NCBI GenBank assembly: GCA_903828515.1 | Contig: CAIKMD010000006.1 | Span: 310,001 to 374,000 of the forward strand | Source of the DNA: an uncultured Rhodospirillales bacterium | GTDB lineage: Bacteria > Pseudomonadota > Alphaproteobacteria > ATCC43930 > CGMCC-115725 | Direction of reading: 5' to 3' | Length of the DNA stretch: 64,000 nucleotides | Part shown: positions 27,418 to 36,266 of the stretch, in pieces | How positions within the stretch are numbered: position 1 is the first letter of the stretch | Layout of the letters: every line of letters begins with the position of its first letter | Position numbers and translations under genes: made by a program | The notes under the pieces: model-generated | What the model was told of the DNA's origin: nothing | The model's input: only the letters and a program-made list of their open reading frames with translations | The model's database searches: none

Positions 27418-28557
27418 ATGGCACCGAAAACCGCGACGATGGCCGAGTTGTGGACGCACTGGCAAAAGCGCGCCCAGCGCGGGGCCCATCCGTTTCAGTT
27501 CGCGCCTTATGAGGACGTCGAGAGCGCGATGGCCAAGATCATTCCGGTCTTCGAGGGCGATCACGAGGCCTCGACCCGCGAATTCTCGGTGGTGGCGGCG
27601 CCGCATCGCGAGCGTGCGCGGGCGTTCGAGGCCAAGGGCGACAAAGCAGCCGCGCGCGACTCTTATCTGAAAGCCTTCGCGCTTTACCGCATGGCGCGGT
27701 TTCCGACTCAATTCACCGAGGGCAAGCGCGAGGCTTATCGGAATTCGCAGGATTGCCTGATCCGCGCGCATGCGCTGGGGCCGGTCCCAATCCGCCGTGT
27801 CGAGATGCCGTTCAAGGGCCGCGCCGGCGAAGGCGACAAGGTGATCGGCTATCTACGTATGCCGCCCGGCAAGAAGAAGGTGCCGGTGCTGGTCGCCTGG
27901 GCTGGGGTTGACAGTTTCAAAGAGGATTTTCTCGGCGCGACCGATCCGCTGCTGGAGCGGGGCGCGGCGACGCTCACCATCGACATGCCGGGCACCGGCG
28001 ATTCACCGATCGTCGGATCGGAAGATGGCGAGCGGCAATGGACGGCGGTGTTCGACTGGATCGCCAAGCAACCCGAATTGGACGCGTCGCGGGTTTGCGC
28101 CTGGGGCGGCAGCTTCGGCGGCTATTGGGCGACCAAGGTCGCGCATACGCATCGTGAATACCTCGCCGGCATGGTCAGCCAGGGCGGCGGCGCACATCTC
28201 GTGTTTCAGCACGATTGGGTGGCGATGTCGCAGGAGCGTGCCGGACTGCCTTGGGGCATTTCGGAGATGCGCGGCAATTCCTTTGGGCGGCCGAGTTATG
28301 ACGGATGGTACGAATTCGCGCCGCGCCTGTCGCTGCTCGATCAGGGCGTGCTCGACAAACCGTGTGCGCCGCTTTTATGCATCAACGGCGTGAAGGACGT
28401 GCTGACGCCGATCGAGGATTATTACATCGTCCTTCGGCACGGCAACGCCAAGACGGCGCGGTTCTATCCCGGCGGCCACATGGGCTCGTCACCCGAGGGC
28501 GTCGATGAGCCGAAGCCGGTGATCGTTGCTTGGCTGAGCGAAAAGCTCGGACTCTAG
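27418..28557 (+). CDS. Alpha/beta hydrolase, FrsA/DUF1100-like
   Basis: This 379-residue protein has a helical N-terminal cap (about residues 1-120) before the hydrolase core, as in the FrsA/2,6-dihydropseudooxynicotine hydrolase group. Core motifs are VLVAWAGVDSFKED, DMPGTGDSP, nucleophile elbow WGGSFGGYW, acid region INGVKDVLTP and His in YPGGHMGSSP. The related enzymes hydrolyse C-C bonds or esters in heterocycle breakdown. GGGAGGGG stands 5 bases before the ATG at 27418. It converges with the COQ7-like gene, overlapping by 4 bases at CTAG. Confidence 0.83.
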   Translation: MAPKTATMAELWTHWQKRAQRGAHPFQFAPYEDVESAMAKIIPVFEGDHEASTREFSVVAAPHRERARAFEAKGDKAAARDSYLKAFALYRMARFPTQFTEGKREAYRNSQDCLIRAHALGPVPIRRVEMPFKGRAGEGDKVIGYLRMPPGKKKVPVLVAWAGVDSFKEDFLGATDPLLERGAATLTIDMPGTGDSPIVGSEDGERQWTAVFDWIAKQPELDASRVCAWGGSFGGYWATKVAHTHREYLAGMVSQGGGAHLVFQHDWVAMSQERAGLPWGISEMRGNSFGRPSYDGWYEFAPRLSLLDQGVLDKPCAPLLCINGVKDVLTPIEDYYIVLRHGNAKTARFYPGGHMGSSPEGVDEPKPVIVAWLSEKLGL

Positions 28558-29084
28558 ATTCGCGTCGAGAGCCGGATCGCGAGGCGCGTCCCGGCTTTCA
28601 CCGCCGCGCGCAGGAAGGGCGGTCCCGCGTCGCCGCCATGTTGCCTGGCGATGTCGCGGTGCTCGATCTCGTTGGCGCGGAATTCCTTGAGCGCTTTTTT
28701 TAACGCCGGCTCGGATTTGCCCAGCGTGTCGATCTGGCGTTGATAATGCTCGTCGATGACTTCCTCGACTGCGACGGTGCAAGCCATTGCCGCGTTGGGC
28801 CCGAGCATCGCCGACGCCGCGCCGAGTGCGAAGCCGGCGACATGCCAGATCGGCGCCAGCGCGGTCGGGCGCACGTGCCGCTCGCGGATCATGCGGTCGA
28901 AAGCGGCAAGGTGGCGCTCTTCCTGTTTCGCCATCTTGCGGATTTCGCGCGCGGTGGGCGTATTGCCCAACACCGCGAGTTGACCCTCATAGATTCGCTT
29001 GGCGCCGTATTCGCCGGCGTGGTCGACGCGGATCATGCGGTCGACCTGAGCTTTCTCGGACGGATCGCCGGGCAGGCGCTTCAT
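28554..29084 (-). CDS. COQ7 / demethoxyubiquinone hydroxylase family protein
   Basis: This 176-residue di-iron carboxylate protein resembles the enzyme that hydroxylates demethoxyubiquinone in ubiquinone synthesis. Iron ligands are visible as Glu in DHAGEYGAKRIYEGQ, EERH, EEVIDEHYQRQ and the final EIEHRD. ATG 29084 overlaps the stop of the DsbB gene (ATGA) and replaces a 31-codon longer reading. With dsbB and the DedA-like gene it forms a three-gene coupled operon, all membrane or quinone related. Confidence 0.88.
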   Translation of the reverse strand: MKRLPGDPSEKAQVDRMIRVDHAGEYGAKRIYEGQLAVLGNTPTAREIRKMAKQEERHLAAFDRMIRERHVRPTALAPIWHVAGFALGAASAMLGPNAAMACTVAVEEVIDEHYQRQIDTLGKSEPALKKALKEFRANEIEHRDIARQHGGDAGPPFLRAAVKAGTRLAIRLSTRI

Positions 29085-29545
29085 CGCGCGCGCCGCCACG
29101 ACCACAGCGCGAACAGCGCGAGAAGCACCGAGGCGATGAAATTCAGTCCGGCGAGCGTGATGCCCATGAACGACCATTGCGGCGCGTCGCAGGACACCGG
29201 CTGGCGCGACTCAAGCATGCGCTGCAATGCCTCGATCGAATTGGCGCCGGCCGGCCCACCGGTGCAGGCGCTCGGCCCCGCGAACCAATGCTGCTCGACG
29301 CCGACGTGATAAAACGCAAGGACGCTGCCGGCGATGAAGATGAGCGCGAGCAGCGCCAACAGGACACGGCGCGGCATCAACCACGCCAGCAAGGCGACCG
29401 GTATCGCCGCGTAATAGGGCCAGCGTTCGTAAAGGCATAACTCGCACGGCTGCAAGCCGCCGACATATTGGGTGAGCAGCGCGATTCCGACCACGACCGC
29501 CGCGGCGAGGCCGATCGCCAGTGATGCCGCGCGGGAGATTCTCAC
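29081..29545 (-). CDS. dsbB: Disulfide bond formation protein B (DsbB family)
   Basis: This 154-residue membrane protein has four predicted helices and oxidises periplasmic DsbA while passing electrons to quinone. The first periplasmic cysteine pair is CELC (GLQPCELCLYERWPYY) and the second pair is in GPSACTGG and PVSCDAP, both intact. GTG 29545 is chosen: it overlaps the stop of the upstream gene (GTGA) and TAAGG stands in front of it. The longer ATG reading runs through the upstream gene. Its position next to a quinone-synthesis enzyme fits its quinone dependence. Confidence 0.88.
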   Translation of the reverse strand: MRISRAASLAIGLAAAVVVGIALLTQYVGGLQPCELCLYERWPYYAAIPVALLAWLMPRRVLLALLALIFIAGSVLAFYHVGVEQHWFAGPSACTGGPAGANSIEALQRMLESRQPVSCDAPQWSFMGITLAGLNFIASVLLALFALWSWRRAR

Positions 29546-30120
29546 AAATACCTTAAGGCGATGAAGCCGCCGACAAGCAGCACGACGAACACGCTGGTCA
29601 CCAGCGTGAGGCGGCGCTCGATGAAAAGACGGACCGGTTCGCCGAACCACCACAGCAAGGCCGCGACCATGAAGAAGCGCAACGAGCGCGAGATGATCGA
29701 CGCGATCGTGAAGGTGACGAGATTGAAATCGAGCGCGCCGCTGGTAATGGTGATGAGCTTATAAGGGATTGGTGTCATCCCCTTGAGGATGATGATCCAG
29801 GCGCCCCATTGATCGAACGACGCCTTCAAGGCGTCATAGCGATCCATGATGTGATAGAATTCGAGGATCGGCCGTCCGATCGCGGCAAAGGCGTAATAGC
29901 CGATCGCATAGCCAAGGAACCCGCCCGCGACCGACGCGAGCGTCGCGATGGCGGCCAGCCGCCAGGCATCGCGACGCGCCGCCAGGATCATCGGGATCAG
30001 CAGCACGTCGGGTGGGATCGGAAAGATCGAGCTTTCGATGAAGGCAACCGCGATGAGGATCCACACCGCATTGCGGTTGGCGGCCAGCGTCATCGTCCAA
30101 TCGTAGAGGCGTTTCAACAT
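29542..30120 (-). CDS. DedA/YqaA-family membrane protein
   Basis: This is a 192-residue membrane protein with a VTT/DedA-type domain. The characteristic stretch is FIESSIFPIPPDVLLIPMILAAR, followed by GYAIGYYAF and KGMTPIPYKLITITSGA. Such proteins are thought to be lipid scramblases or proton-dependent transporters important for membrane homeostasis. It is the first gene of the operon with dsbB (GTGA overlap) and the COQ7-like gene. Confidence 0.85.
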   Translation of the reverse strand: MLKRLYDWTMTLAANRNAVWILIAVAFIESSIFPIPPDVLLIPMILAARRDAWRLAAIATLASVAGGFLGYAIGYYAFAAIGRPILEFYHIMDRYDALKASFDQWGAWIIILKGMTPIPYKLITITSGALDFNLVTFTIASIISRSLRFFMVAALLWWFGEPVRLFIERRLTLVTSVFVVLLVGGFIALRYL

Positions 30121-30160
30121 GGGTGAAGGTCTAGCGGGGCGGCTCCACGCCGCGCAAGGG

Positions 30161-30610
30161 TCAGGTGGGTTTGCGGGCGAAGAAGGCGAGGGTGCGCAGC
30201 GTCATCACCACCTCGCCTTTCTGGTTTGTCACGATGCAATCGTGTCGGACCAGGCCGCGATCGGCCCGCGTGTGTGACGGAATGGCATCGAAGACGGTGG
30301 CGCGCGCGCTCAACGTGTCGCCGGGCCGCACCGGCTTGCGCCAACGCAGTTCGTCGACGCCGGGCGAGGCGATGGCGCTCGATTCCTTGAGCAACCCGTC
30401 GACCAGCAGGCGCATGAACATTGCCGAGGTGTGCCAGCCGCTGGCCACGAGTTCGCCGAATCCGGTCTCGCGCGCGGCTTTCGGGTCGGTATGAAAGGTC
30501 TGCGGGTCGAATTGCGTGGCAAAGGCGATGATTTCGGCCTCGGTCACCTGATGGCTGCCGAGTTCGACCGTCTCGCCGGCCGGGAAGTCCTCGAAATAGC
30601 GAAAGCTCAT
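30161..30610 (-). CDS. MaoC family dehydratase
   Basis: This 149-residue hot-dog fold protein belongs to the (R)-specific enoyl-CoA hydratase-like family. The catalytic Asp/His pair lies in FDPQTFHTDPKAA, followed by LVASGWHTSAMFMRL. It may hydrate enoyl-CoA for PHA precursor supply or act in acid catabolism. It is a single gene just upstream of tRNA-Leu on the opposite strand. Confidence 0.87.
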   Translation of the reverse strand: MSFRYFEDFPAGETVELGSHQVTEAEIIAFATQFDPQTFHTDPKAARETGFGELVASGWHTSAMFMRLLVDGLLKESSAIASPGVDELRWRKPVRPGDTLSARATVFDAIPSHTRADRGLVRHDCIVTNQKGEVVMTLRTLAFFARKPT

Positions 30611-30687
30611 GGCCGCTCTCTACGGGCGGCCCCCGGTTCTGGCAATGCTTTGACGTTAGGCGTGCCGCCCCCTAAAAATGGCGCCGC

Positions 30688-30772
30688 GCCCCTGTGGTGG
30701 AATTGGTAGACGCGCCGGACTCAAAATCCGGTTCCGCGAGGAGTGTCGGTTCGAGTCCGACCGGGGGCACCA
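30688..30772 (+). tRNA. tRNA-Leu, anticodon CAA
   Basis: The 85-base tRNA has acceptor stem GCCCCTG / CGGGGGC, discriminator A and encoded CCA. The anticodon arm is CCGGA-CTCAAAA-TCCGG, giving CAA that reads UUG. It has the long variable arm of class II tRNAs and the T-loop GGTTCGAGTCC. No integrase or attachment-site duplication is seen beside it. Confidence 0.95.
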
Positions 30773-30809
30773 GTCATCCTGAAGCGATGACGCCAGGGGA
30801 GGAAGACCA

Positions 30810-31853
30810 ATGAAGAAGCTCCGATTCTGCATGGTGGTGGCCGTGCTGTTCGCGGCGTCGATCGCGCAAACCCATGCCCAGGACGCGGTCGAGTCTTTCT
30901 ATAAAGGCAAGGAGCTGAAGCTCTATATCGGCTCGACCCCCGGCGGCGGTTATGATGGATACGGTCGCCTGATCGCGCGGCATATGGGCGAGCACATCCC
31001 CGGCCATCCGAATATCGTGCCGATCAACATGGCGGGCGCGGGAAGCAACCGGCTCGCGGCTTATCTCTACGGCGTTGCCCCGAAGGACGGGACCGAATTC
31101 GGAATCATCTTTCCGGGCGCGGTGCTTGATCCGTTGCTGGGCAATCAGGCGACGCAGACCGATCCCAGCAAATTCGTCTATCTCGGCAGCGCCAATGTCG
31201 AAGTATTCCTCTGCTTCGTGCGCGCGGGGGCGCCGGTCCAAACCTATCAGGACGCGTTGACCACCAAGGTGCTGTTGGCGGCGAGTGCCGATGGCGGCTC
31301 GACCCGCGATATGCCGGCGGTCGAGAATTCGCTGTTCGGCACCAAATTTCGCGTCGTCTCGGGCTATCCGGGCTCGCGCGAAATCAATCTTGCGATCGAG
31401 CAGGGCGAGGTGCAGGGCGCCTGCGGCATCGGCTGGTCGAGCATTGAGGCACAAAATCCGGATTGGCTGCCCTCGGGCAAGATCCGCATCCTGGCGCAGG
31501 AGACCAATCGCGGCGATCCGCGCCTCAATGCCATGGGCATCCCGCTGACCTATTCGTTGGCGAAGACCGACGAGGATCGCGAAATGCTCGAGTTGGTCTA
31601 CAGCCAGGAAGTTTTCGGCCGGCCCTTCATCCTGCCGCCCACCACGCCGGATGCGCGGGTCGCCGCCTTGCGCAAGGCGTTCATGGAGACGCTCGCTGAT
31701 CCGGCCGTGCTCGCCGAGGCCAAATTGCAGAAGCTCGACATCGACCCGCTCGCTGGCGACGAAGTGCAGAAACTGGTGGCGAAGGTCTATGCGTTTCCGC
31801 CGGCGATCGTCGCGCGCGCCAAGGCAGCGATGGTCTACAAAGACCCGCCCTGA
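30810..31853 (+). CDS. Tripartite tricarboxylate transporter substrate-binding protein (TctC/Bug family)
   Basis: This is a 347-residue periplasmic binding protein with a signal peptide (MKKLRFCMVVAVLFAASIAQTHAQ). Bug-family features are FYKGKELKLYIGSTPGGGYDGYGRLIARH, NMAGAGSNRLAAYLYGVAPKDGT and a C-terminal ALRKAFMETLADP. GGGGAGGAAG precedes the ATG. Genes for the two membrane subunits lie about 1 kb downstream on the opposite strand. The ligand is a carboxylate or related small molecule that cannot be named. Confidence 0.85.
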   Translation: MKKLRFCMVVAVLFAASIAQTHAQDAVESFYKGKELKLYIGSTPGGGYDGYGRLIARHMGEHIPGHPNIVPINMAGAGSNRLAAYLYGVAPKDGTEFGIIFPGAVLDPLLGNQATQTDPSKFVYLGSANVEVFLCFVRAGAPVQTYQDALTTKVLLAASADGGSTRDMPAVENSLFGTKFRVVSGYPGSREINLAIEQGEVQGACGIGWSSIEAQNPDWLPSGKIRILAQETNRGDPRLNAMGIPLTYSLAKTDEDREMLELVYSQEVFGRPFILPPTTPDARVAALRKAFMETLADPAVLAEAKLQKLDIDPLAGDEVQKLVAKVYAFPPAIVARAKAAMVYKDPP

Positions 31854-31868
31854 TCAGCCCCACTCTGA

Positions 31869-32957
31869 TCAATACGGCTCGAAATCCTTGAGGCGCGGAA
31901 TCACTTCGGTGCCGAAGAGGCGGATCGAGCGCAGCAGATCGTCTTCGGCGAGATTGCCGAAATTGAATTCGCCGAAGAATGTATCGAACACACCTTCGGT
32001 CGCGTAAGCCTTGAGCTTCTTCGCGACCGTCTCGGGCGATCCGATGAGGATGCGGTCGTTCTTCAACAGCCATTGCGGATCGAGCAGGTTGCGCATCGCC
32101 TCGGCGGCGCCGGGCTCGCCGCGCTCGTCGAACATGACCGCGTGTTCGTTCTGCGCGGCTTTCAGATCCTCGGGCGAGCTGGCGTCGCGGAAGAAGCCCC
32201 GATAGGCCTGACTCGCATCGTGAAGCGCGACGGACAGGGCTTTCTCGTCGGTCTCGTCGACATAGACGACCGTCGAATAGGCGATGTGCGGCTTGTGCTT
32301 GTGGCCCGCCGCGCGCCACTGCTCGAGATATTTGCGATAGCGGGGTGCGGCTTCCTCGCGCGGATAGACCAGGAAATAGCCGACATTGATTCCCTCGCGC
32401 GCGCAGAATTCGAGCGTCGCGGGATCGCGCGTCTCGATCCACAGCGGCGGATGCGGGCGCTGGACCGGATTGACCGCGAGCTTCACGTTCTTGAAGTGAT
32501 GATGTTTGCCCTCGAAGGAAAAGCTCGGCGCGTCGGTGAAGGCCGCGCGCAGGAATGAGACGAATTCGAGGGTGATCTCGCGGCGCTGTTTGTAATCGGC
32601 GCTGAAGGGTGGAAAATTTTGCGGCGAGATGCCGGGGACGAGCCCGACCTCGAGCCGGCCGTCGAGCATCTGGTCGGTGACCGCGATCTCCTCGACGAGG
32701 CGCAACGGATGATGCAGCGGCACGACATGGCCCATGCCGCCGAGCCTGATTCGCTTGGTGCGCGCGCCGGCGCCGACGGCATAGAGGCCGGGCGCCGAAC
32801 TCCAGCTCTCGTCCGGGCGGAAATGATGCTCGACGCAGAAGCCGTAGTCGAAGCCGAGCTCATCGCAGAGTTCGAGTTCGCGCCAAAGTTGATGATAGCG
32901 CTGGGCCGGGGTGAGGCCGGGCTTGCCCCAGACATGGGCGAAATGCGCGAATTTCAT
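31869..32957 (-). CDS. LLM class flavin-dependent monooxygenase (luciferase-like)
   Basis: This 362-residue TIM-barrel flavin monooxygenase has MKFAHFAHVWGKPG, GFDYGFCVEHHFRPDESWSS, RIRLGGMGHVVPLHHPLRLVEE and LDGRLEVGLVPG, typical of luciferase-like oxygenases including alkanesulfonate, nitrilotriacetate and heterocycle ring monooxygenases. It needs reduced flavin from a reductase that is not seen nearby. It sits 13 bases after the TctB gene in the same direction, so it is probably co-transcribed with the transporter that would supply its substrate. Confidence 0.88.
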   Translation of the reverse strand: MKFAHFAHVWGKPGLTPAQRYHQLWRELELCDELGFDYGFCVEHHFRPDESWSSAPGLYAVGAGARTKRIRLGGMGHVVPLHHPLRLVEEIAVTDQMLDGRLEVGLVPGISPQNFPPFSADYKQRREITLEFVSFLRAAFTDAPSFSFEGKHHHFKNVKLAVNPVQRPHPPLWIETRDPATLEFCAREGINVGYFLVYPREEAAPRYRKYLEQWRAAGHKHKPHIAYSTVVYVDETDEKALSVALHDASQAYRGFFRDASSPEDLKAAQNEHAVMFDERGEPGAAEAMRNLLDPQWLLKNDRILIGSPETVAKKLKAYATEGVFDTFFGEFNFGNLAEDDLLRSIRLFGTEVIPRLKDFEPY

Positions 32958-32970
32958 GGGACTTCCTGCC

Positions 32971-33444
32971 TTACGATGCGCCGCCGAAGATGAGGCCCGG
33001 ATAGAGTGTGAGCCGCAACATTAACGCGAAGAGCAGCCAGACGAACAGTGTTGCCCCTGCGCCGCCGAGCATGCTGGCGGGAATACCGAGCTTTCCGCGC
33101 CAGCGCAAGAAGGCGAAAACGAAGAGCGGCACCGCGGCGAGGATGCCGATGAGGACAAGCGCCGCGGCGAACCCGGCGACCCAGCCGACGGATTCGATCT
33201 GGCGCAGGGCCGGGTAGTCGGGGCGATCGGGCACGGCATTGAGGCGTTGCCTGAGTGCGCGGCCCCAGGCGGTGTCGCTGCGCGAGGCGAGATCGAGGAC
33301 GAGGAAGATCGCCATGATCGAAGCGACCAGTCCGGGCACGGTACGCAGCGCCGGCTTGTAGGTTAAATCGAGCGCGAGGTAACCGAGGGTGAAGACCAGC
33401 AACCCGGCCGCGAACAGCGAATCCGACGGCAGGAACTTTTTCAT
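32971..33444 (-). CDS. Tripartite tricarboxylate transporter TctB-like subunit
   Basis: This is a 157-residue membrane protein with about four transmembrane helices (LFAAGLLVFTLGYLALDLTY near the start; three hydrophobic stretches in the C-terminal half), the small subunit of TTT transporters. ATG 33444 overlaps the TctA stop (ATGA) and removes a 40-codon non-coding extension. It works with the large subunit encoded just upstream and a periplasmic binding protein. Confidence 0.85.
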   Translation of the reverse strand: MKKFLPSDSLFAAGLLVFTLGYLALDLTYKPALRTVPGLVASIMAIFLVLDLASRSDTAWGRALRQRLNAVPDRPDYPALRQIESVGWVAGFAAALVLIGILAAVPLFVFAFLRWRGKLGIPASMLGGAGATLFVWLLFALMLRLTLYPGLIFGGAS

Positions 33445-34943
33445 GACGCCGCCGTGCGGGCGGCGCGGCGCTTGATCAGGCCGCGCACGAGTGGCCATAC
33501 GAGTAGCATGACGATTCCGGCGACCAGCAGCGCCGCGAGCGGACGCGCGACGAACACCGACCAATGCCCGTCGCTGATCATCAGCGATTGCTGAAAATTA
33601 CGCTCGGCCGTGCCGCCCAGGACCAGCGCGACGATGACGGTGAGGCGCGGATAGTCGAAGCGGATCATGAGATAGCCGATGATGCCGAAGATCGCGGTTA
33701 CCACGACGTTCTCGATCGTGCCGTCGACCGCGTAGGAGCCGACCATCGCAACGCACAGCACGAAGGGGATGAGGATCTTCGAATCGACCAGCGTGATCAG
33801 TGCCAAAGGCCGCACGAGCAGGAGGCCGACGAATGAGGCGAGGATGCAGGAGAGGGTCAGCGACCAGATCAGCCCATAGATCTCGGTCTGATTCTGAACC
33901 AGCATGACCGGGCCGGGCTGCAAACCGTGGAGCACGAGGATGCCGAGGAACACCGCCATTTCGGCGCCGCTCGGAATACCGAAGGCGAGCGTCGGGATCA
34001 GCGCGCTGCCATCCTTCGCGTTGATCGCTGCCTCGGGCGCGATCACGCCCTGAATATTGCCCTTGCCGAAGCTCTCGGGATTCTTCGAGGCCTGAACCGT
34101 AAGGCTGTAGGAGAGAAACGCGGCAACCGCGCCGCTCTCGCCGGGTATGGCGCCGATGATGGTTCCGATCAGCGACCCGCGGATTACTGTGCCCCAATGC
34201 TTGAACGTCTCGAGCACGCCGCTCCACATGCCGGTGATGCGTACCGCGCCGATGTCGCGGGTCACCGCGCCGCCCTTGACCGAGAGGTTGATCATCTCGG
34301 CGACGGCAAAGAGTCCGATCAGCGCCGGCACGAGATGAACGCCGTCCCATAGATAGTCGATGCCGAGGGTGAAGCGCTGGCCGCCGCTCACGTCGTTGTA
34401 GCCGATGAACGAGATCATCAGGCCGAAACCGCCCGTTATGAGGCCGCGCAACAATTTGCCGCGCGCCGAATTCGCCACCGTGACCAGGGCCAGCAAGGTC
34501 AGCAGGAAGAATTCCGGCGGCCCGAACAGCAGGACCAATTCCTTGGCGAAAGGGAGCACCGCCAGAACCGAGATCGTGCCGATGATGCCGCCGATCGAAT
34601 TGGCGCTCGCTGCCGCGCCGATCGCCATCCCGGCCTTGCCCTGTTGGGCGAGTGGATAGCCGTCGAGGCAGGTCGCGGCGTTGGGGGCGCTGCCCGGTGT
34701 GTTCAGCAGGATCGCGGTGATCGATCCGCCCATCGGCACCGCGCCCATGACGCCACCCGAGAGGGCGAGGGCGCTGAATGAATCGAGTCCGTACGTGAGC
34801 GGCATCAGCAGGGCGAGAGCGGTAGCGCCGCCGAGGCCGGGCATCGCACCGAAGAACAGCCCGATCGCCATGCCCATCGCGAGGAAAAGCAACTCGCGAA
34901 ATTGCAGCAAGCCCAAAAAACCGCTGAGCCAGATATCGAGCAC
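33441..34943 (-). CDS. Tripartite tricarboxylate transporter TctA subunit
   Basis: This is a 500-residue large membrane subunit with about 12 helices. The TctA hallmark GAMPGLGGATALALLMPLTYGLDS is near residue 32, and a related inverted-copy motif GAIPGESGAVAAFLSY is near 265. The start is GTG 34943 with GGGGAGG 5 bases upstream. It is the first gene of the tctA-tctB-LLM monooxygenase operon. It pumps a carboxylate or similar anion delivered by a Bug-type binding protein. Confidence 0.92.
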   Translation of the reverse strand: MLDIWLSGFLGLLQFRELLFLAMGMAIGLFFGAMPGLGGATALALLMPLTYGLDSFSALALSGGVMGAVPMGGSITAILLNTPGSAPNAATCLDGYPLAQQGKAGMAIGAAASANSIGGIIGTISVLAVLPFAKELVLLFGPPEFFLLTLLALVTVANSARGKLLRGLITGGFGLMISFIGYNDVSGGQRFTLGIDYLWDGVHLVPALIGLFAVAEMINLSVKGGAVTRDIGAVRITGMWSGVLETFKHWGTVIRGSLIGTIIGAIPGESGAVAAFLSYSLTVQASKNPESFGKGNIQGVIAPEAAINAKDGSALIPTLAFGIPSGAEMAVFLGILVLHGLQPGPVMLVQNQTEIYGLIWSLTLSCILASFVGLLLVRPLALITLVDSKILIPFVLCVAMVGSYAVDGTIENVVVTAIFGIIGYLMIRFDYPRLTVIVALVLGGTAERNFQQSLMISDGHWSVFVARPLAALLVAGIVMLLVWPLVRGLIKRRAARTAAS

Positions 34944-35042
34944 ATCGTCCTCCCCGTGCCGGTTCTAGCAACCGGGCTTCGAAAAGCCTAATCGTCGCTG
35001 CTGATAGTTGACCCTCGGCGGCTGGTGGCGCACGATGGGAGG

Positions 35043-36263
35043 ATGATTTCGCGCCTGACGATATCCCGTGACACCCGCGTCAATATCCTGATCGGGAACG
35101 GCCACTTCCTCTCGCATTTCTATACGCTCTGCCTGCCGCCGCTCTTCCTGATCTGGCAGAAGGAATTCGACGTCTCTTATGCCCAGCTCGGCCTCGCGCC
35201 GGTGGTGATGTCGATTGCGGCGGCGCTGATGCAGACGCCCTACGGTTTCCTGGTCGATCGTTTCGGCGCGCGGCGGTTTCTCGTCGTCAACACGCTGGTC
35301 ATGTCGCTTTCCGTCGCGGCGATGTCGTTTGCCACCGATTTCTGGCAGATCCTGGTTCTTGCCGCGATCTCGGGCACCGCCAACGCGGTCTATCACCCCG
35401 CCGATTACAGCATTCTGGCCGGATCGATCCGGCCGGAAAAGATGGGCAAGGCCTTCGCGTTCCATACCTTCACCGGCAACGCCGGAACCGCGCTGGCGCC
35501 GCCGGTCGTGATCGTGCTCGCGACGTTGTGGGACTGGCGCATGGCGCTGCTCACGGTCGGGTTGGTCGGTATCCCGGTCGTTGCCGGGATCATGTGGCAA
35601 AGCTCGATCCTCACGGATCAATCGCGCGGCGCGAAGAAGCCGGGCGGCATGACCGTCGGCTCGCTGCTGTTCGACAAGACGTTGCTGCTGTTCTTCGTGT
35701 TCTACATGCTGGGCTCGATGGCGGGCAGCGGTGTGCAGGCCTGGCTCATCACCATCCTGCATGAGCTGAAAGGCATCGATCTGCCGCTCGCCTCGACCGC
35801 GCTCACCGCCTACATGGTCGGCACGGTCTCCGGCATCCTCGTCGGGGGCTGGGTGGTCGACAAGTCGAAACGCCATATCGCGTGGATGGTCGGCGGCCTG
35901 ACCGTCTGCTCATCGGTCCTGACCTTTATGGTCGGCGTCTTGCCGGTGAGTGGCCTCGTCGCCATCGGCCTGATGTTCGTCGCCGGCGCGGGTCTCGGCG
36001 CCAGCCGCACGCCGCGTGACATCATGCTGAAGGACGCGGCGCCGCCGGGGGAAATCGGCAAGGTGTTCGGCTTCGTCAGTTCGGGCCTGCCTTTAGGCTC
36101 GGCGCTGACGCCGGTGCCGTTCGGCTATCTGATCGACCACGGTCATGCAGCGTGGGTACTGGTGGTCGGAGCCGGCATTCTGCTGACCAGTGTCCTGTGC
36201 ATGGGCACGGCACGCGCATCGGCCAACGCGGACGCCGCGGCGGAAGCCGCCGCGGCCGAATAG
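35043..36263 (+). CDS. MFS transporter
   Basis: This is a 406-residue inner-membrane transporter with about 12 helices. The conserved opening is VNILIGNGHFLSHFYTLCLPPLF, with MFS loop motif GFLVDRFGARRFLVV and a second-half equivalent GGWVVDKSKRH. It resembles nitrate/oxalate-type or uncharacterised MFS proteins. The start is uncertain: ATG 35043 directly follows GGGAGG (too close for ideal use), and GTG 35025 is in frame upstream. It is divergent from tctA. The substrate is unknown. Confidence 0.8.
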   Translation: MISRLTISRDTRVNILIGNGHFLSHFYTLCLPPLFLIWQKEFDVSYAQLGLAPVVMSIAAALMQTPYGFLVDRFGARRFLVVNTLVMSLSVAAMSFATDFWQILVLAAISGTANAVYHPADYSILAGSIRPEKMGKAFAFHTFTGNAGTALAPPVVIVLATLWDWRMALLTVGLVGIPVVAGIMWQSSILTDQSRGAKKPGGMTVGSLLFDKTLLLFFVFYMLGSMAGSGVQAWLITILHELKGIDLPLASTALTAYMVGTVSGILVGGWVVDKSKRHIAWMVGGLTVCSSVLTFMVGVLPVSGLVAIGLMFVAGAGLGASRTPRDIMLKDAAPPGEIGKVFGFVSSGLPLGSALTPVPFGYLIDHGHAAWVLVVGAGILLTSVLCMGTARASANADAAAEAAAAE

Positions 36264-36266
36264 GCC

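Noticed and set aside
30688-30860. Integrated element at tRNA-Leu
   Set aside because: No integrase, no repeated tRNA 3' end nearby, and the flanking genes look like ordinary chromosomal genes.
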